Source of the DNA: Candidatus Heimdallarchaeota archaeon | GTDB lineage: Archaea > Asgardarchaeota > Heimdallarchaeia > Heimdallarchaeales > Heimdallarchaeaceae | Assembly: GCA_030668875.1 (NCBI GenBank) | Contig: DAOVER010000011.1 | Coordinates: 1 to 64,000 of the forward strand | Direction: 5' to 3' | DNA: 64,000 bases | Shown: positions 31,110-41,026 of the stretch, in pieces | Position numbering within the stretch: the first letter of the stretch is position 1 | Layout: each line of letters starts with the position of its first letter | Translations under genes and position numbers: made by a program | The notes under the pieces: generated by a model | What the model was told of the DNA's origin: nothing | Database searches by the model: none | Seen by the model: only the letters and a program-made list of their open reading frames with translations

Positions 31110-31826
31110 CTAGCGGATTAAGGCACCCCATCTTTTTGTGAGAACGTATGTTCTTATTCTTCCATTGGCATCATATTTCACATCAAAAAACTTTAACTCA
31201 GTTTTGTTTGCAAGTTTCTCAAAGTTCCTTAAAGGTTTTTTAGTTCTACGTTTGAAGACTTTTGCATTAATTAGATTAATAAATCCTCTAATCAAGGAAA
31301 TAGGGTACAATAAAAGTGACTTTGGAAAATATTCTCCGACTATTATAAGTTGTCCTTCTTTAGCCATTAGTCTTTTACATTCATTTAACAACTCTAGTTT
31401 TTGACTTTTTGTAAGTTTTTCAAGAGCAAATATTAAAATTATATTGAGGTTATATCTTGAAAGTGCACTCATTTTACTTAACGAAAATGGCTTCAGGTCC
31501 ATCTTTTCGAGAATTTTCTCATCATTAACTTCAGATTTTGGGCTTACATAAGATGAAGTCATTTCCCTCGCAATTACAGAGATATCTTGGTTTGCTATTT
31601 CCTCACTGAATTTCCCTATTTTTTCTCCTATTACAATTGTTGGACCATTTTTGAGCTTTTCAAATATCCATTCATGGATTTCAGGAAGAAAAAGCTCCAA
31701 ATTTACAGTTTTTTTCAATTTTGTTGTAACAGATTTGATTGCAGAAATGCTTTCATCTGGTTGGTCTTCTTCTTTCTTCTCTACTTGTGGAATATCTGGA
31801 ACTTCAACATCGGACATTGTTATCAC
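31110..31826 (-). CDS. Methyltransferase-fold-like protein (tentative)
   Basis: NIILIFALEKLTKSQKLELLNECKRLMAKEGQLIIVGEYFPKS resembles methyltransferase post-motif region; no canonical GxGxG motif. Confidence 0.4.
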   Translation of the reverse strand: MITMSDVEVPDIPQVEKKEEDQPDESISAIKSVTTKLKKTVNLELFLPEIHEWIFEKLKNGPTIVIGEKIGKFSEEIANQDISVIAREMTSSYVSPKSEVNDEKILEKMDLKPFSLSKMSALSRYNLNIILIFALEKLTKSQKLELLNECKRLMAKEGQLIIVGEYFPKSLLLYPISLIRGFINLINAKVFKRRTKKPLRNFEKLANKTELKFFDVKYDANGRIRTYVLTKRWGALIR

Positions 31827-32503
31827 TTTTGGATCTTTAATTGCCAGTCATAAATAGCTTCGACAATATCAGCTTTGTTCGGTAAATCTTCTTGATTTGT
31901 TTTCTTAAGCAACTTGCAGAATTTGTCTATTTCATAGAAAACCGAGCCTGATATGCCTATATTCATAAGATTATCCTTAGTTTTTTGCAAAACATCTATT
32001 ATGTCCTTTGCATTCTCTAAGTTTATTCTTGAGATTGTTCCTACCATCTCTTTTAGTTTGGTTAGTTCTTCTTCTGGATTCAAACTTACAGTGACATTTG
32101 TTGAAAATCCTTGTTCAATAACTTCTAAAACTTTCTTTTCTCCTTCTTCCAGAGATCCAACAACATTATTTGAGTAATAATAATTTACTAATCTAACGGC
32201 TAACTGGCTTAATCCTTGTTCAAGATCTTTTTCATCTAAATCAGGGATATTATGTAATAAGCCCATTCTTATCAGAATAAGGTCTCTATTCTTCTTTGCA
32301 TATATCATTTCTTGTTCTGTAAGTTCTTTAATTTCAAAAAGACGCTTAACCAAAGAGGAGAATTTATCGAGATCCATGTGTAAAATGTCGTCACGTGTGA
32401 GAAAAGGCTTAATTTTTTCTATTGTAAGTTTCCAAAGAGGGTCTTTTTCTTCCTCTTTCTCATCCTCAAAAACGTCTATCTCTTCACTGTTACTATTATC
32501 CAT
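31823..32503 (-). CDS. Hypothetical helical protein
   Basis: Intact ORF, 4-bp overlap with downstream gene; no family recognised. Confidence 0.45.
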   Translation of the reverse strand: MDNSNSEEIDVFEDEKEEEKDPLWKLTIEKIKPFLTRDDILHMDLDKFSSLVKRLFEIKELTEQEMIYAKKNRDLILIRMGLLHNIPDLDEKDLEQGLSQLAVRLVNYYYSNNVVGSLEEGEKKVLEVIEQGFSTNVTVSLNPEEELTKLKEMVGTISRINLENAKDIIDVLQKTKDNLMNIGISGSVFYEIDKFCKLLKKTNQEDLPNKADIVEAIYDWQLKIQK

Positions 32504-32602
32504 AGGGAGAATATATTCAAAAACATATTAAAGTTTTGCGAGATTTCCAATAATCAATAAGAATAACATAAATTTTTTAATCTAATTGTACTATCCTATC
32601 CT

Positions 32603-33217
32603 ATGAATGTTTATCAAGTTGTTAGAAAAAGATTGAAACAAGTTAAAGAACCTTACAAATTTCTTAACGGTGACGTTTATCTTGTCGTAACACCATTACA
32701 TATTTGGATATGGTTAGGATCAAAATCATTCTGTGATGATAAAGCAGTTGGAGCATGGACAGCGAAGGTAATTGAAGAAGAAAACAAAGATATTGAAATA
32801 GATACAGTGATGGAAGGCGATGAACCTCAAGAATTCAAAGATCTTATCACAATCGAAGTTGTAGAAGGAGACACTCCTGGTTTTCTAAAACACTTTGAAA
32901 AGAAAGTAGATATAGATTACAAATTGCTAAAAATCCAACAAGATTCTGATGGTTTGATCAAAACTTCAGAAGTCTCCATAAAGAAGAAATCCTTCAAATC
33001 AGGAGATAGTTTTGTTTTAGACGCCTGGGATGAGCTTTATGTTTGGATAGGCAAGAAATCACAAGTTAAAGAAAAGTATGAAGCAGGTAGAATTTCAAGA
33101 GCACTTGATGTTGAAAGGAAACGTACTCCTGTTATCTACACGATGGATGAAGGTCAAGAACCAAAAGGTTTCTGGGATATTGTCGAAAGGATCCAAAAAG
33201 AAGATCCAAAACAGTAA
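32603..33217 (+). CDS. Two-domain gelsolin-like (ADF-H/gelsolin superfamily) protein
   Basis: Two gelsolin repeats: GDVYLVVTPLHIWIWLGSKSFCDDKAVGAWTAKVIEE...DTVMEGDEPQEFKDLI and GDSFVLDAWDELYVWIGKKSQVKEKYEAGRISRALDVERKRTPVIYTMDEGQEPKGFWDIV. Confidence 0.9.
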   Translation: MNVYQVVRKRLKQVKEPYKFLNGDVYLVVTPLHIWIWLGSKSFCDDKAVGAWTAKVIEEENKDIEIDTVMEGDEPQEFKDLITIEVVEGDTPGFLKHFEKKVDIDYKLLKIQQDSDGLIKTSEVSIKKKSFKSGDSFVLDAWDELYVWIGKKSQVKEKYEAGRISRALDVERKRTPVIYTMDEGQEPKGFWDIVERIQKEDPKQ

Positions 33218-33294
33218 TTTCATCCTTTCTCTTTTTATTTTTATGTATTTCGAACGCGAAAGATTAAAATACTTTGAATTGTTTTTTCTGGAGT

Positions 33295-33930
33295 ATGTCT
33301 TTTGAAGATAAAACTCCTGAATCATCAAAAGTAGAAACTTTTGAATCTCTAACAAGAGACCAACAACTCCTTCTATATACCATAGACTACTTAACAAAGT
33401 GGATGGTAAGTGATGAACACTTCGTGAGAAATGAAGGAGACAAAGTTTGGATTAAAGAGCTACCATTGTGGGCTATTATGTACTATCAAATCACTCACGG
33501 ATCATATGAGACTTATGATTACGCCCCTATACCAATTCAATTCTTTGGGAGAAGCAGTTTTACTGTAAATCTTTCATATGAAGGTGTTGATGATGTTGAA
33601 GATTTACGTGAATTAGATGTCCTAGAAAAGATTCGTCTCAGTACATCTCAACACGGTTTTGTTACTGCTTATAGGATTACAGAAATAGGGGACAAATATC
33701 TATTAAAAATTCCTAAGGATGTCATAGATGAAGTTGAAAAACTCTTTTTCTGTGAAAGTTGTCAAAAACGAATGCATTTCTACATGAATATGGGTGATAA
33801 TCCATCAGTTTTAATGGATTGCCCTGATTGTGATGAATCTGATGTTCATTTAGATTTTCTTGAGAGTGAAGATGTAAGTTATGTGTCAAAACCTTACTTT
33901 TTGAAAATAAGTGATATGCTGAAAAGGTGA
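33295..33930 (+). CDS. Hypothetical protein with C-terminal zinc ribbon
   Basis: CESCQKRMHFYMNMGDNPSVLMDCPDCDE (paired CxxC); in-frame ATG at 33295. Confidence 0.6.
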   Translation: MSFEDKTPESSKVETFESLTRDQQLLLYTIDYLTKWMVSDEHFVRNEGDKVWIKELPLWAIMYYQITHGSYETYDYAPIPIQFFGRSSFTVNLSYEGVDDVEDLRELDVLEKIRLSTSQHGFVTAYRITEIGDKYLLKIPKDVIDEVEKLFFCESCQKRMHFYMNMGDNPSVLMDCPDCDESDVHLDFLESEDVSYVSKPYFLKISDMLKR

Positions 33931-33934
33931 TTAT

Positions 33935-35713
33935 ATGAGTGATGATAATGATTTAGCAGGAAACATAAAAGATGAATTAACAGAAGTTATCCATATTAAA
34001 GATCCCAAAATCTTTGTTATAGAATGGCTTCCTTTTGACTCTAATCAACTAAGAGAGCTTAACAAAAAAATGGACATTGAAAAAGGAGCACATAAAACTC
34101 TCCTTACAGGTTTAATTGATAAGCAACCAAATGTACCAATTTTTCAATCAAAAGGTGCTCATACAAAAGTATTCGTTGAGGATTATGAACTTGATAGTTT
34201 TGTTAATCTTCAAGCAATTATCGATTTACCTGAAGAAGAAGGTATAGCGCAAGTTGAAGAAATGGCTATTTTTGTCTCAAGAGATGGTTTCATCATTTAT
34301 TCATTAGAGTTGGCTGAAATTGAAAATCTGAATACCTACATGTCAATAGATAAAATAACTCGAGTTGTTGCAGATTTATGTCAAGATAGTTCTGTAGTGA
34401 TTGATAGTCTTTTGACTGAATTCCAAAGGAATTTTATCGAAATTATTTTTGGAGATCCTATCCATCGTCCAAAAACTATCTGTTATGTTGGTGATGATAT
34501 TAAAATCCGACATGAAGACATAAAAGATTACTATGATGGGGAGGAATTTGAGATTGAACTAAGCCAACTATTGGGTGAAGGACATGAACCTTTCCAAGTG
34601 GGTAATAATCTCTTCTTTAAAGGTTCAAGAGGAACATGTGCTATTGTAGATAAGTTTGATAAGGAAACAGAATACCAAATAGTTTTCTGGGGTATTCAGC
34701 ATGCAATGAACAATTTTGTAGATAATTTCATGTCTAGAATTTGGGAATTATATGATCAAACCAAGCAAGTGAAAAAAATCGTTGATGAAGCTGTTGCAGG
34801 CAATACTGATGCTTTAAATACCGTTACAGAAGAAATTACGGTAATTACTAGTACAATTAGTCTAGTTGGACAGATTAAAGAATTTCTTAAAGATTCTAGT
34901 AAAGATTTGTTAGAAATCTATGGAAAAAATGAAAAATGTAATCTTGATGGTTTCTATGAGGTTGAAAATTCCTTAAAATCTTCACAAAGAAGAATTCTCG
35001 AATCTGAAAAAATCATTTCTGGCTTATTAACAGAGCTTGATGGGTTACGAAATTACGTAGCAACTCTTTCAGAATTACAAATGAGAAAGATGTCTAAAGT
35101 AATGACAAAAAACACAAAAAGTATGAATGAAGTACTTCAAGCAAATACTAGAACAAGTGAAGCAATCGATATGATTGAATTGATTTTGGCAGGTAGTATC
35201 ATCTTAGAGATTTTTGCTTTTGCGGTGGGTGAAATTACGACTGAGCAGACATTCTTTGGTTCAATATTAGGGGGAGAAGGTTTTGGGAAGGATCAGTGGA
35301 TCACTCTAGCACTTTTAGTGATTAGTGTTTTCGCTTGGATAACTATAGTTATTCTATTAAGAAGAAGCAAGAAGAAAATGGAGATAGAAGCTTTGCAAGA
35401 TTTCTTTGTAACACTGTCTGTGAATAGAAAAATAGATACGGCTAAAATGGAAGAATATATCTCAGTAAGAACTGTTCAAATAAAAAATGTGGAAAATGAT
35501 AAGGACAATACAATCATCTCATATGTGTGGGATGGTAAAGATGATCCAAATCTGCTAGGAAAAGAAATAGAGAAAGTAAGTCTGAGTTATAACGCGACTA
35601 ACTGTTTATTACTCTCTATAGAAATTGAAACATCTGTGCTAGATATTCCACAGGATGAGCTTCTGGGTTATTTAATGGAAGATCTTGAAGCAAAGGAGAT
35701 ATTTATTAAATAA
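33935..35713 (+). CDS. Membrane protein with coiled-coil region and two TM segments
   Basis: Helical/coiled-coil segment followed by LILAGSIILEIFAFAVG and WITLALLVISVFAWITIVILL. Confidence 0.55.
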   Translation: MSDDNDLAGNIKDELTEVIHIKDPKIFVIEWLPFDSNQLRELNKKMDIEKGAHKTLLTGLIDKQPNVPIFQSKGAHTKVFVEDYELDSFVNLQAIIDLPEEEGIAQVEEMAIFVSRDGFIIYSLELAEIENLNTYMSIDKITRVVADLCQDSSVVIDSLLTEFQRNFIEIIFGDPIHRPKTICYVGDDIKIRHEDIKDYYDGEEFEIELSQLLGEGHEPFQVGNNLFFKGSRGTCAIVDKFDKETEYQIVFWGIQHAMNNFVDNFMSRIWELYDQTKQVKKIVDEAVAGNTDALNTVTEEITVITSTISLVGQIKEFLKDSSKDLLEIYGKNEKCNLDGFYEVENSLKSSQRRILESEKIISGLLTELDGLRNYVATLSELQMRKMSKVMTKNTKSMNEVLQANTRTSEAIDMIELILAGSIILEIFAFAVGEITTEQTFFGSILGGEGFGKDQWITLALLVISVFAWITIVILLRRSKKKMEIEALQDFFVTLSVNRKIDTAKMEEYISVRTVQIKNVENDKDNTIISYVWDGKDDPNLLGKEIEKVSLSYNATNCLLLSIEIETSVLDIPQDELLGYLMEDLEAKEIFIK

Positions 35714-35785
35714 CTTGTAACCTCTTTTCTTCTCTTTTTTCATTTAGATAGTTTTAATTACTACTTCTTAAATTATGATGATGAT

Positions 35786-36532
35786 ATGCCTAAAAATAAA
35801 AAAGCTTTATCGATTCAAACCACTGAATTGATTAAGGATTTTGAGTTACAGGGAGAGGAAATTGTTCATGTACTGACAGGTGTAAATATGAAGGTAAAAC
35901 CTGGAGAGTTTTTGGCATGCATGGGGCCTTCGGGCAGTGGAAAGTCCACTCTTCTAAACATATTAGCCACTTTAGAACCAATTACTGATGGAAAAGTGCT
36001 AATTAGTGGAGTTAATCTTCATGACACTTCCTACAAAGATCAATTAGAAATTAGACGAAATACAACAGCATTAGTTTTCCAAAACTTTGCATTAATTCCA
36101 TATCTTACTGCTAAAGAAAATGTCAAACTTCCTATGAAATTAAGAGGGGTTCCAGAGTCGGAGGCAGAAGAAAAAGCGATTAGTTTTCTAGAACAAGTTG
36201 GTCTTTACGCTCGTTTAGACCACTTACCTGAAGAACTAAGTGGTGGTGAGCAACAAAGGGTTGCAATTGCAAGAGCGCTTGCACATGAACCTGATATAAT
36301 TTACGCTGATGAACCTACTGGGAATCTTGACACAAGTATTGGAAAAGAAATTATTCAATTGTTTAAGACATTAGCAAAAGAGAAGAAGATTACTATTATT
36401 ATGGTTACACATGATCCAGATTGTGCAATTGAAACAGACCGTATATACATCCTTCAAGAAGGGAAAGTTCTCGAAGAAAGAGTCACGTCTATAAAGAAAC
36501 GCAGTAGTAAAATGGGGGATAAAAAGAAATGA
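35786..36532 (+). CDS. ABC transporter ATP-binding protein (MacB/LolD-like)
   Basis: GPSGSGKSTLLN Walker A, LSGGEQQRVAIARAL signature, IIYADEPTGNLD Walker B. Confidence 0.95.
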   Translation: MPKNKKALSIQTTELIKDFELQGEEIVHVLTGVNMKVKPGEFLACMGPSGSGKSTLLNILATLEPITDGKVLISGVNLHDTSYKDQLEIRRNTTALVFQNFALIPYLTAKENVKLPMKLRGVPESEAEEKAISFLEQVGLYARLDHLPEELSGGEQQRVAIARALAHEPDIIYADEPTGNLDTSIGKEIIQLFKTLAKEKKITIIMVTHDPDCAIETDRIYILQEGKVLEERVTSIKKRSSKMGDKKK

Positions 36533-39303
36533 AGATTACAAATATTTTTTCAACATTAGGTTTATCCTTTAGAAGTATTTTTTCTAATAAAAGAAGAAGC
36601 ATTTCGATAGGTGCAGGAATGGTTCTAGGAGCAGCAATCTTCTCAAGTATCTTCTTCTATGGGTCCATGATAAACTCAATTACAGTTCAAGATATAGTTA
36701 ATAATACCGAAGCAGAGATAGCTTTTTCTCCAATCAGTGCTGTTTCAGAATATACTCCAGAACAATTTGCATATAAGATTACAGAAGAAGTAGAAATAGA
36801 GGATAGTATTGTAATGTACGGTGGGATGCAAGAACTGGATGACCATTTCGAGGTATTCTATGATTCTCAGATTACACCAGAGGTTAATTTCACCGAATAT
36901 AGTGGTGTTCAATATGCTAATCCTTTCTATATGCCATTTATCATAGACGATGATTTCATTAACAGCAGTATAGTTAATTCTGTAAATATGGTTGCTGGAG
37001 ATAATGATTTGAGTGGAAATAATTGCTTATTATCTATCGATCAGTACAAAACCTTAGGAATACAACTTGATGACACATTACCATTCAATTTTACACTCTA
37101 TAAACGGGATTATAGCGGAGGTTTTGATAATACAGAAATATTGGAAACTTATTCACTTAATCTAACTATCAAGGGTTTCTTTAGAAATAGCCTTCTTTTA
37201 GAAGATCATTATCTACTAATGGGGAGTCACAATCTCCCCAGTGGTATTATTACCAATATGACTTCATATCAAATGTTTAGAATTGCTTCCAAGCTTAACT
37301 TGGAGGAATTCCCTTTAAGTGATTTAATGGATCTTAATAATGCTATTGAACAAGTCATCAGAAGGATAGAACAAAATTATGATTTAGAAGGGAATAATCT
37401 TATTTCAGGGCAGTTATTTGCTTTTATAGGTATGATAACTATAATGCAATTGCTTGATACAATATTATACATACCTGCAATAGTACTATCTATCATTCTA
37501 ATTAATCTTGGAGCAGAACTTGCTCTGCAAGAAAGAAAATTTGAGGTTTCCGTACTTAAAGCTCAAGGAGCTAGCCCGAAACAGATACGGCGTATGATAT
37601 TTACAGAAGTATTTTTGATTGCAATTATTGGTGAAATTATTGGATTATTCTTGGGGATGTTAGGCGCAGCGATGGTGCTTTCAACATATCGTTTCATGGT
37701 GATAGATTTCCAAACTTTTGCATTAGCATTAACATCACTGAATATTACCACGTGGAGTATAATAGTAACGGTGATAATAACGTTTGGAATACTTTTTATT
37801 ACTACCAGAAAGAAAACAAACGCTTTCATAAAACAAGAAGTAGCTGTTGCTAAGACTATTGAGAAACAGAAAAAAGGTTGGTTTAAAACCATCTATGGTG
37901 ACGTAATATTCTTTGTCCTAGGACTAATCGGTGTCATTTTAACAGTTGTTGAAGACACAAACCCCGCAGTATCTTATAGTTTTGTTGTAGAATTATTACA
38001 ATTCTTTACACCTATTTTATTATGGTATGGTGGAGCAGCTGTAGTTAGTCGATTATCAACAAAGGTACCTGAAAAACTTGACAAAGTATTAGTTAAAGTA
38101 TTCAAAGACATAGGAAGTTTACTCAAAGGGAGCCTTTCAAGAAGACATCAGAACTTCCCAAGGATGACAGTCCTAATATGCTTATCAGTCTCTTTGAGCG
38201 TTTTTGCAGCAATACAAGGTGAAACTGGTACTGCAGAAATACCAAGACATGCAGATTATTACATTGGAGGCGATATGAGAATAGATGTGCTAGGTTATTA
38301 TCAAGATCTATCTATAACAAACTTCACTGGCTTCGAAGACAAAATAGAATCAGTTATACCTATATACTACACACCACTCCAATCAGGAGCAGATATGGTT
38401 CATTGTTATGGTGCTAATCTCACGCAGTATGGAGAAGAAGCTTTGTGGCATCGCGATTCGATTATTGATTATCCTAATTGGGAAAAAGGATTAGATACCA
38501 TACAAGCTAATCCATTGAGAAATGTAGGAATTGGTCTTGAATCAGCTCGATATCTAGAAATTGATGAAGATCCGGTGTTTAAACTAGACATTTTCAATAG
38601 CTCAGAAATAGAAGTTGAAGCAACAATTGTGATTGATCATGCCCCTGGAGGTGTTAAAGACGAATTTGCAGGTTTTGCAGGATATGCCATTTTAGTTGAT
38701 AGAGAATTCATCTTGAATTATGCACCGTTTACACATACTATAGTACGAGCTATAATAAATTTGAAACCAGGTGTTGATTCAATTGAAGAAAACCTTTCAT
38801 TCCAATTCAATACGAAATTTGATTGGATTGTTGATGCTCAATCTTATGAAGAAGAAATAGAGTTTATTGAAGGTAGAGAGGGATTGAGATTTGGTTTTCC
38901 AGGTTTACTGACAATCAACTTCATAATCGCTATAGTTGCAATTGTTATGGGTATAACTATATTCATGTTCATGATCATAAATCAGAGAAAGAAAGAATTT
39001 GCAATACTGATTGCTGAAGGAGCGTCAAAGAAACAGTTAGTTAAACTGGTTTTAACTGAAGTACTATCTATGGCTATTTTCGCAACGGGATTTGGAACAC
39101 TAATTGGATTCTTATTTGGTTATCAGATAAATTCCTTCTTTGACACGTTTAGTGTGACGACCTTTGATAGATACCTCATCATTCCGCCAATATTGCTCAC
39201 AACAACGATAGTAGGTGCATTTCTTGTCATCTTATTAGCTACTCTAGTGCCAGCTCTGATAGCTGCAAAAACAAATGTAGTGGAGGAAATGAGAACAGTT
39301 TAG
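36529..39303 (+). CDS. FtsX-like ABC transporter permease (MacB/LolC type)
   Basis: N-terminal TM, large ectodomain, clustered TMs with ERKFEVSVLKAQGASPKQIRRMI and RKKEFAILIAEGASKKQLVKLVLTE FtsX-type motifs. Confidence 0.9.
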   Translation: MKITNIFSTLGLSFRSIFSNKRRSISIGAGMVLGAAIFSSIFFYGSMINSITVQDIVNNTEAEIAFSPISAVSEYTPEQFAYKITEEVEIEDSIVMYGGMQELDDHFEVFYDSQITPEVNFTEYSGVQYANPFYMPFIIDDDFINSSIVNSVNMVAGDNDLSGNNCLLSIDQYKTLGIQLDDTLPFNFTLYKRDYSGGFDNTEILETYSLNLTIKGFFRNSLLLEDHYLLMGSHNLPSGIITNMTSYQMFRIASKLNLEEFPLSDLMDLNNAIEQVIRRIEQNYDLEGNNLISGQLFAFIGMITIMQLLDTILYIPAIVLSIILINLGAELALQERKFEVSVLKAQGASPKQIRRMIFTEVFLIAIIGEIIGLFLGMLGAAMVLSTYRFMVIDFQTFALALTSLNITTWSIIVTVIITFGILFITTRKKTNAFIKQEVAVAKTIEKQKKGWFKTIYGDVIFFVLGLIGVILTVVEDTNPAVSYSFVVELLQFFTPILLWYGGAAVVSRLSTKVPEKLDKVLVKVFKDIGSLLKGSLSRRHQNFPRMTVLICLSVSLSVFAAIQGETGTAEIPRHADYYIGGDMRIDVLGYYQDLSITNFTGFEDKIESVIPIYYTPLQSGADMVHCYGANLTQYGEEALWHRDSIIDYPNWEKGLDTIQANPLRNVGIGLESARYLEIDEDPVFKLDIFNSSEIEVEATIVIDHAPGGVKDEFAGFAGYAILVDREFILNYAPFTHTIVRAIINLKPGVDSIEENLSFQFNTKFDWIVDAQSYEEEIEFIEGREGLRFGFPGLLTINFIIAIVAIVMGITIFMFMIINQRKKEFAILIAEGASKKQLVKLVLTEVLSMAIFATGFGTLIGFLFGYQINSFFDTFSVTTFDRYLIIPPILLTTTIVGAFLVILLATLVPALIAAKTNVVEEMRTV

Positions 39304-40323
39304 GTGATAAATATGTATGGAGATCAAAGACAAAAAATAAGGATTCAACCTCTGCCTGAGCATATGGCATTACAGGCATTAGATATTTATCATGTATATG
39401 GAATGGAACATCAGAACAAGGTTGTAGCTCTGAAAGGAGTTAGTTTTGATATTAAAAAAGGAGAGATATTAGGTATTATTGGTCCATCAGGAAGCGGTAA
39501 ATCAACTCTTTTACTATCTATGGGTGGAATGTTGAAACCAAGCGCTGGACAAATAATATTCAATGATGGTACGGACATCACTAAGTTACCTGAGGAGGAA
39601 CAATTCTCATTTAGACGACACAATATTGGCTATGTCTTTCAAGAGCAGAATCTAATTCCTTTCTTAACCGCTGAACAAAACATCGAGATGCCTATGAAAC
39701 TTATTGACATTCCAAGAGCCAAACGTAAAGTTAGAGTAAAAGAACTCATGGAAAGATTAGGTATCTGGCATAGACGAACACACACACCAACACGTGTCTC
39801 AGGTGGAGAAAGACAAAGGGTTGCAATAGCTAGAGCACTAGCAAATAACCCTCATCTTATACTGGCAGATGAACCAACTGGGTCTGTTGATTCAGATACT
39901 TCAACACAAATACTGAATCTTTTTCAGGAATTGAAGGATGAAACTGAAACCAGCTTTCTTATCTGCAGTCATGATCCAATTGTTGGTGAGTTTTCTGATA
40001 GAACTCTAGAAATCCGCGATGGTATAATTATTGGAGAACACGGTTTAGGTGTTGATTTATCGAATTTAGATAGTTCTAGATTATTAGTAATTGACAACCA
40101 AAACAGAATAACCTTACCCGAAAAAGCTTTAGTTAGATTAAAAGGTTCTTTGCTTTATACTTGGGAATTGAAAGATGAAGGCATCATGTTAAAACCTTTA
40201 GCTAAAAAGGATGAAAAACTTGAACGAAAAATCAAGTTTTGTACATCTTGCGGGGCTGAAATACAACCTGGAACATACAGTTGTACTAGATGTGGAGCAA
40301 AGTTAACTAGGATAGTGAGATAA
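39304..40323 (+). CDS. ABC transporter ATP-binding protein fused to AbrB-like strand region and C-terminal zinc ribbon
   Basis: GPSGSGKSTLLLS, VSGGERQRVAIARAL, LILADEPTGSVD; then LLVIDNQNRITLPEKALVRLKG and FCTSCGAEIQPGTYSCTRCGAKL. Confidence 0.88.
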   Translation: MINMYGDQRQKIRIQPLPEHMALQALDIYHVYGMEHQNKVVALKGVSFDIKKGEILGIIGPSGSGKSTLLLSMGGMLKPSAGQIIFNDGTDITKLPEEEQFSFRRHNIGYVFQEQNLIPFLTAEQNIEMPMKLIDIPRAKRKVRVKELMERLGIWHRRTHTPTRVSGGERQRVAIARALANNPHLILADEPTGSVDSDTSTQILNLFQELKDETETSFLICSHDPIVGEFSDRTLEIRDGIIIGEHGLGVDLSNLDSSRLLVIDNQNRITLPEKALVRLKGSLLYTWELKDEGIMLKPLAKKDEKLERKIKFCTSCGAEIQPGTYSCTRCGAKLTRIVR

Positions 40324-40363
40324 ATCTCTCTAATCCCTAATCTTTTTTAATCAAAACATTTCT

Positions 40364-40975
40364 ATGATTTTGATGAATATTTATCTGGTTAGACATGGAG
40401 AAACTGATTACAATAAAGAACGCTTGCTAATGGGACAGCTAGATATCCCTTTGAATGAACTGGGTATATCTCAATCTGAAAAAGTTAGTAGGGTCTTAGA
40501 AAACAAAAATATATCGAAAATTTATTCTTCTGATCTCCAGCGAGCTTCAAAAACAGCTGAAATCATTAAAAATACACAAAGCATTCCATTAGAGTTAATT
40601 CCAAATTTCAGAGAGCACACTCTTGGGAAAATGGACGGGATAAAATGGTCACAAGAATGGGATGAAATTGAAAAGAATGAATTTGAGGAGATAATATTAA
40701 TGGAAAACGGGGAGTCATTTGCTCATTTTGAAAATAGAATTTGGGATACATTCGTCAAAATTACAGAGAACCACTCAATTGATGAAAATTTGTTAATTAT
40801 CACACATGGTGGATGTATTAGGATGATAGTCATGAAAATTCTTCGTGCAACTGAAGACATTTTTAGCAACTTAAGTATTGATAACTGTAGTATAACACAA
40901 ATAATTTATCTTCCACAACGAAAAATACACAAATACCGTATTATTAGCATCAACTCAAATTGTTATATGGAATAA
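40364..40975 (+). CDS. Histidine phosphatase superfamily (phosphoglycerate mutase-like)
   Basis: YLVRHGETDYNKERLLMGQLDIPLNELG, SSDLQRASKTAEII, ITHGGCIRM. Confidence 0.92.
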   Translation: MILMNIYLVRHGETDYNKERLLMGQLDIPLNELGISQSEKVSRVLENKNISKIYSSDLQRASKTAEIIKNTQSIPLELIPNFREHTLGKMDGIKWSQEWDEIEKNEFEEIILMENGESFAHFENRIWDTFVKITENHSIDENLLIITHGGCIRMIVMKILRATEDIFSNLSIDNCSITQIIYLPQRKIHKYRIISINSNCYME

Positions 40976-41026
40976 ATATTAATCACAAGCCCAAAATTAA
41001 TAAACAAAAAGCATAATTTTATCTCA

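Noticed and set aside
37201-37260. GGGGAG-TCACAAT-CTCCCC inverted repeat resembling a hairpin/terminator
   Set aside because: Lies inside the intact FtsX-type permease reading frame, without a following T-run; coincidental
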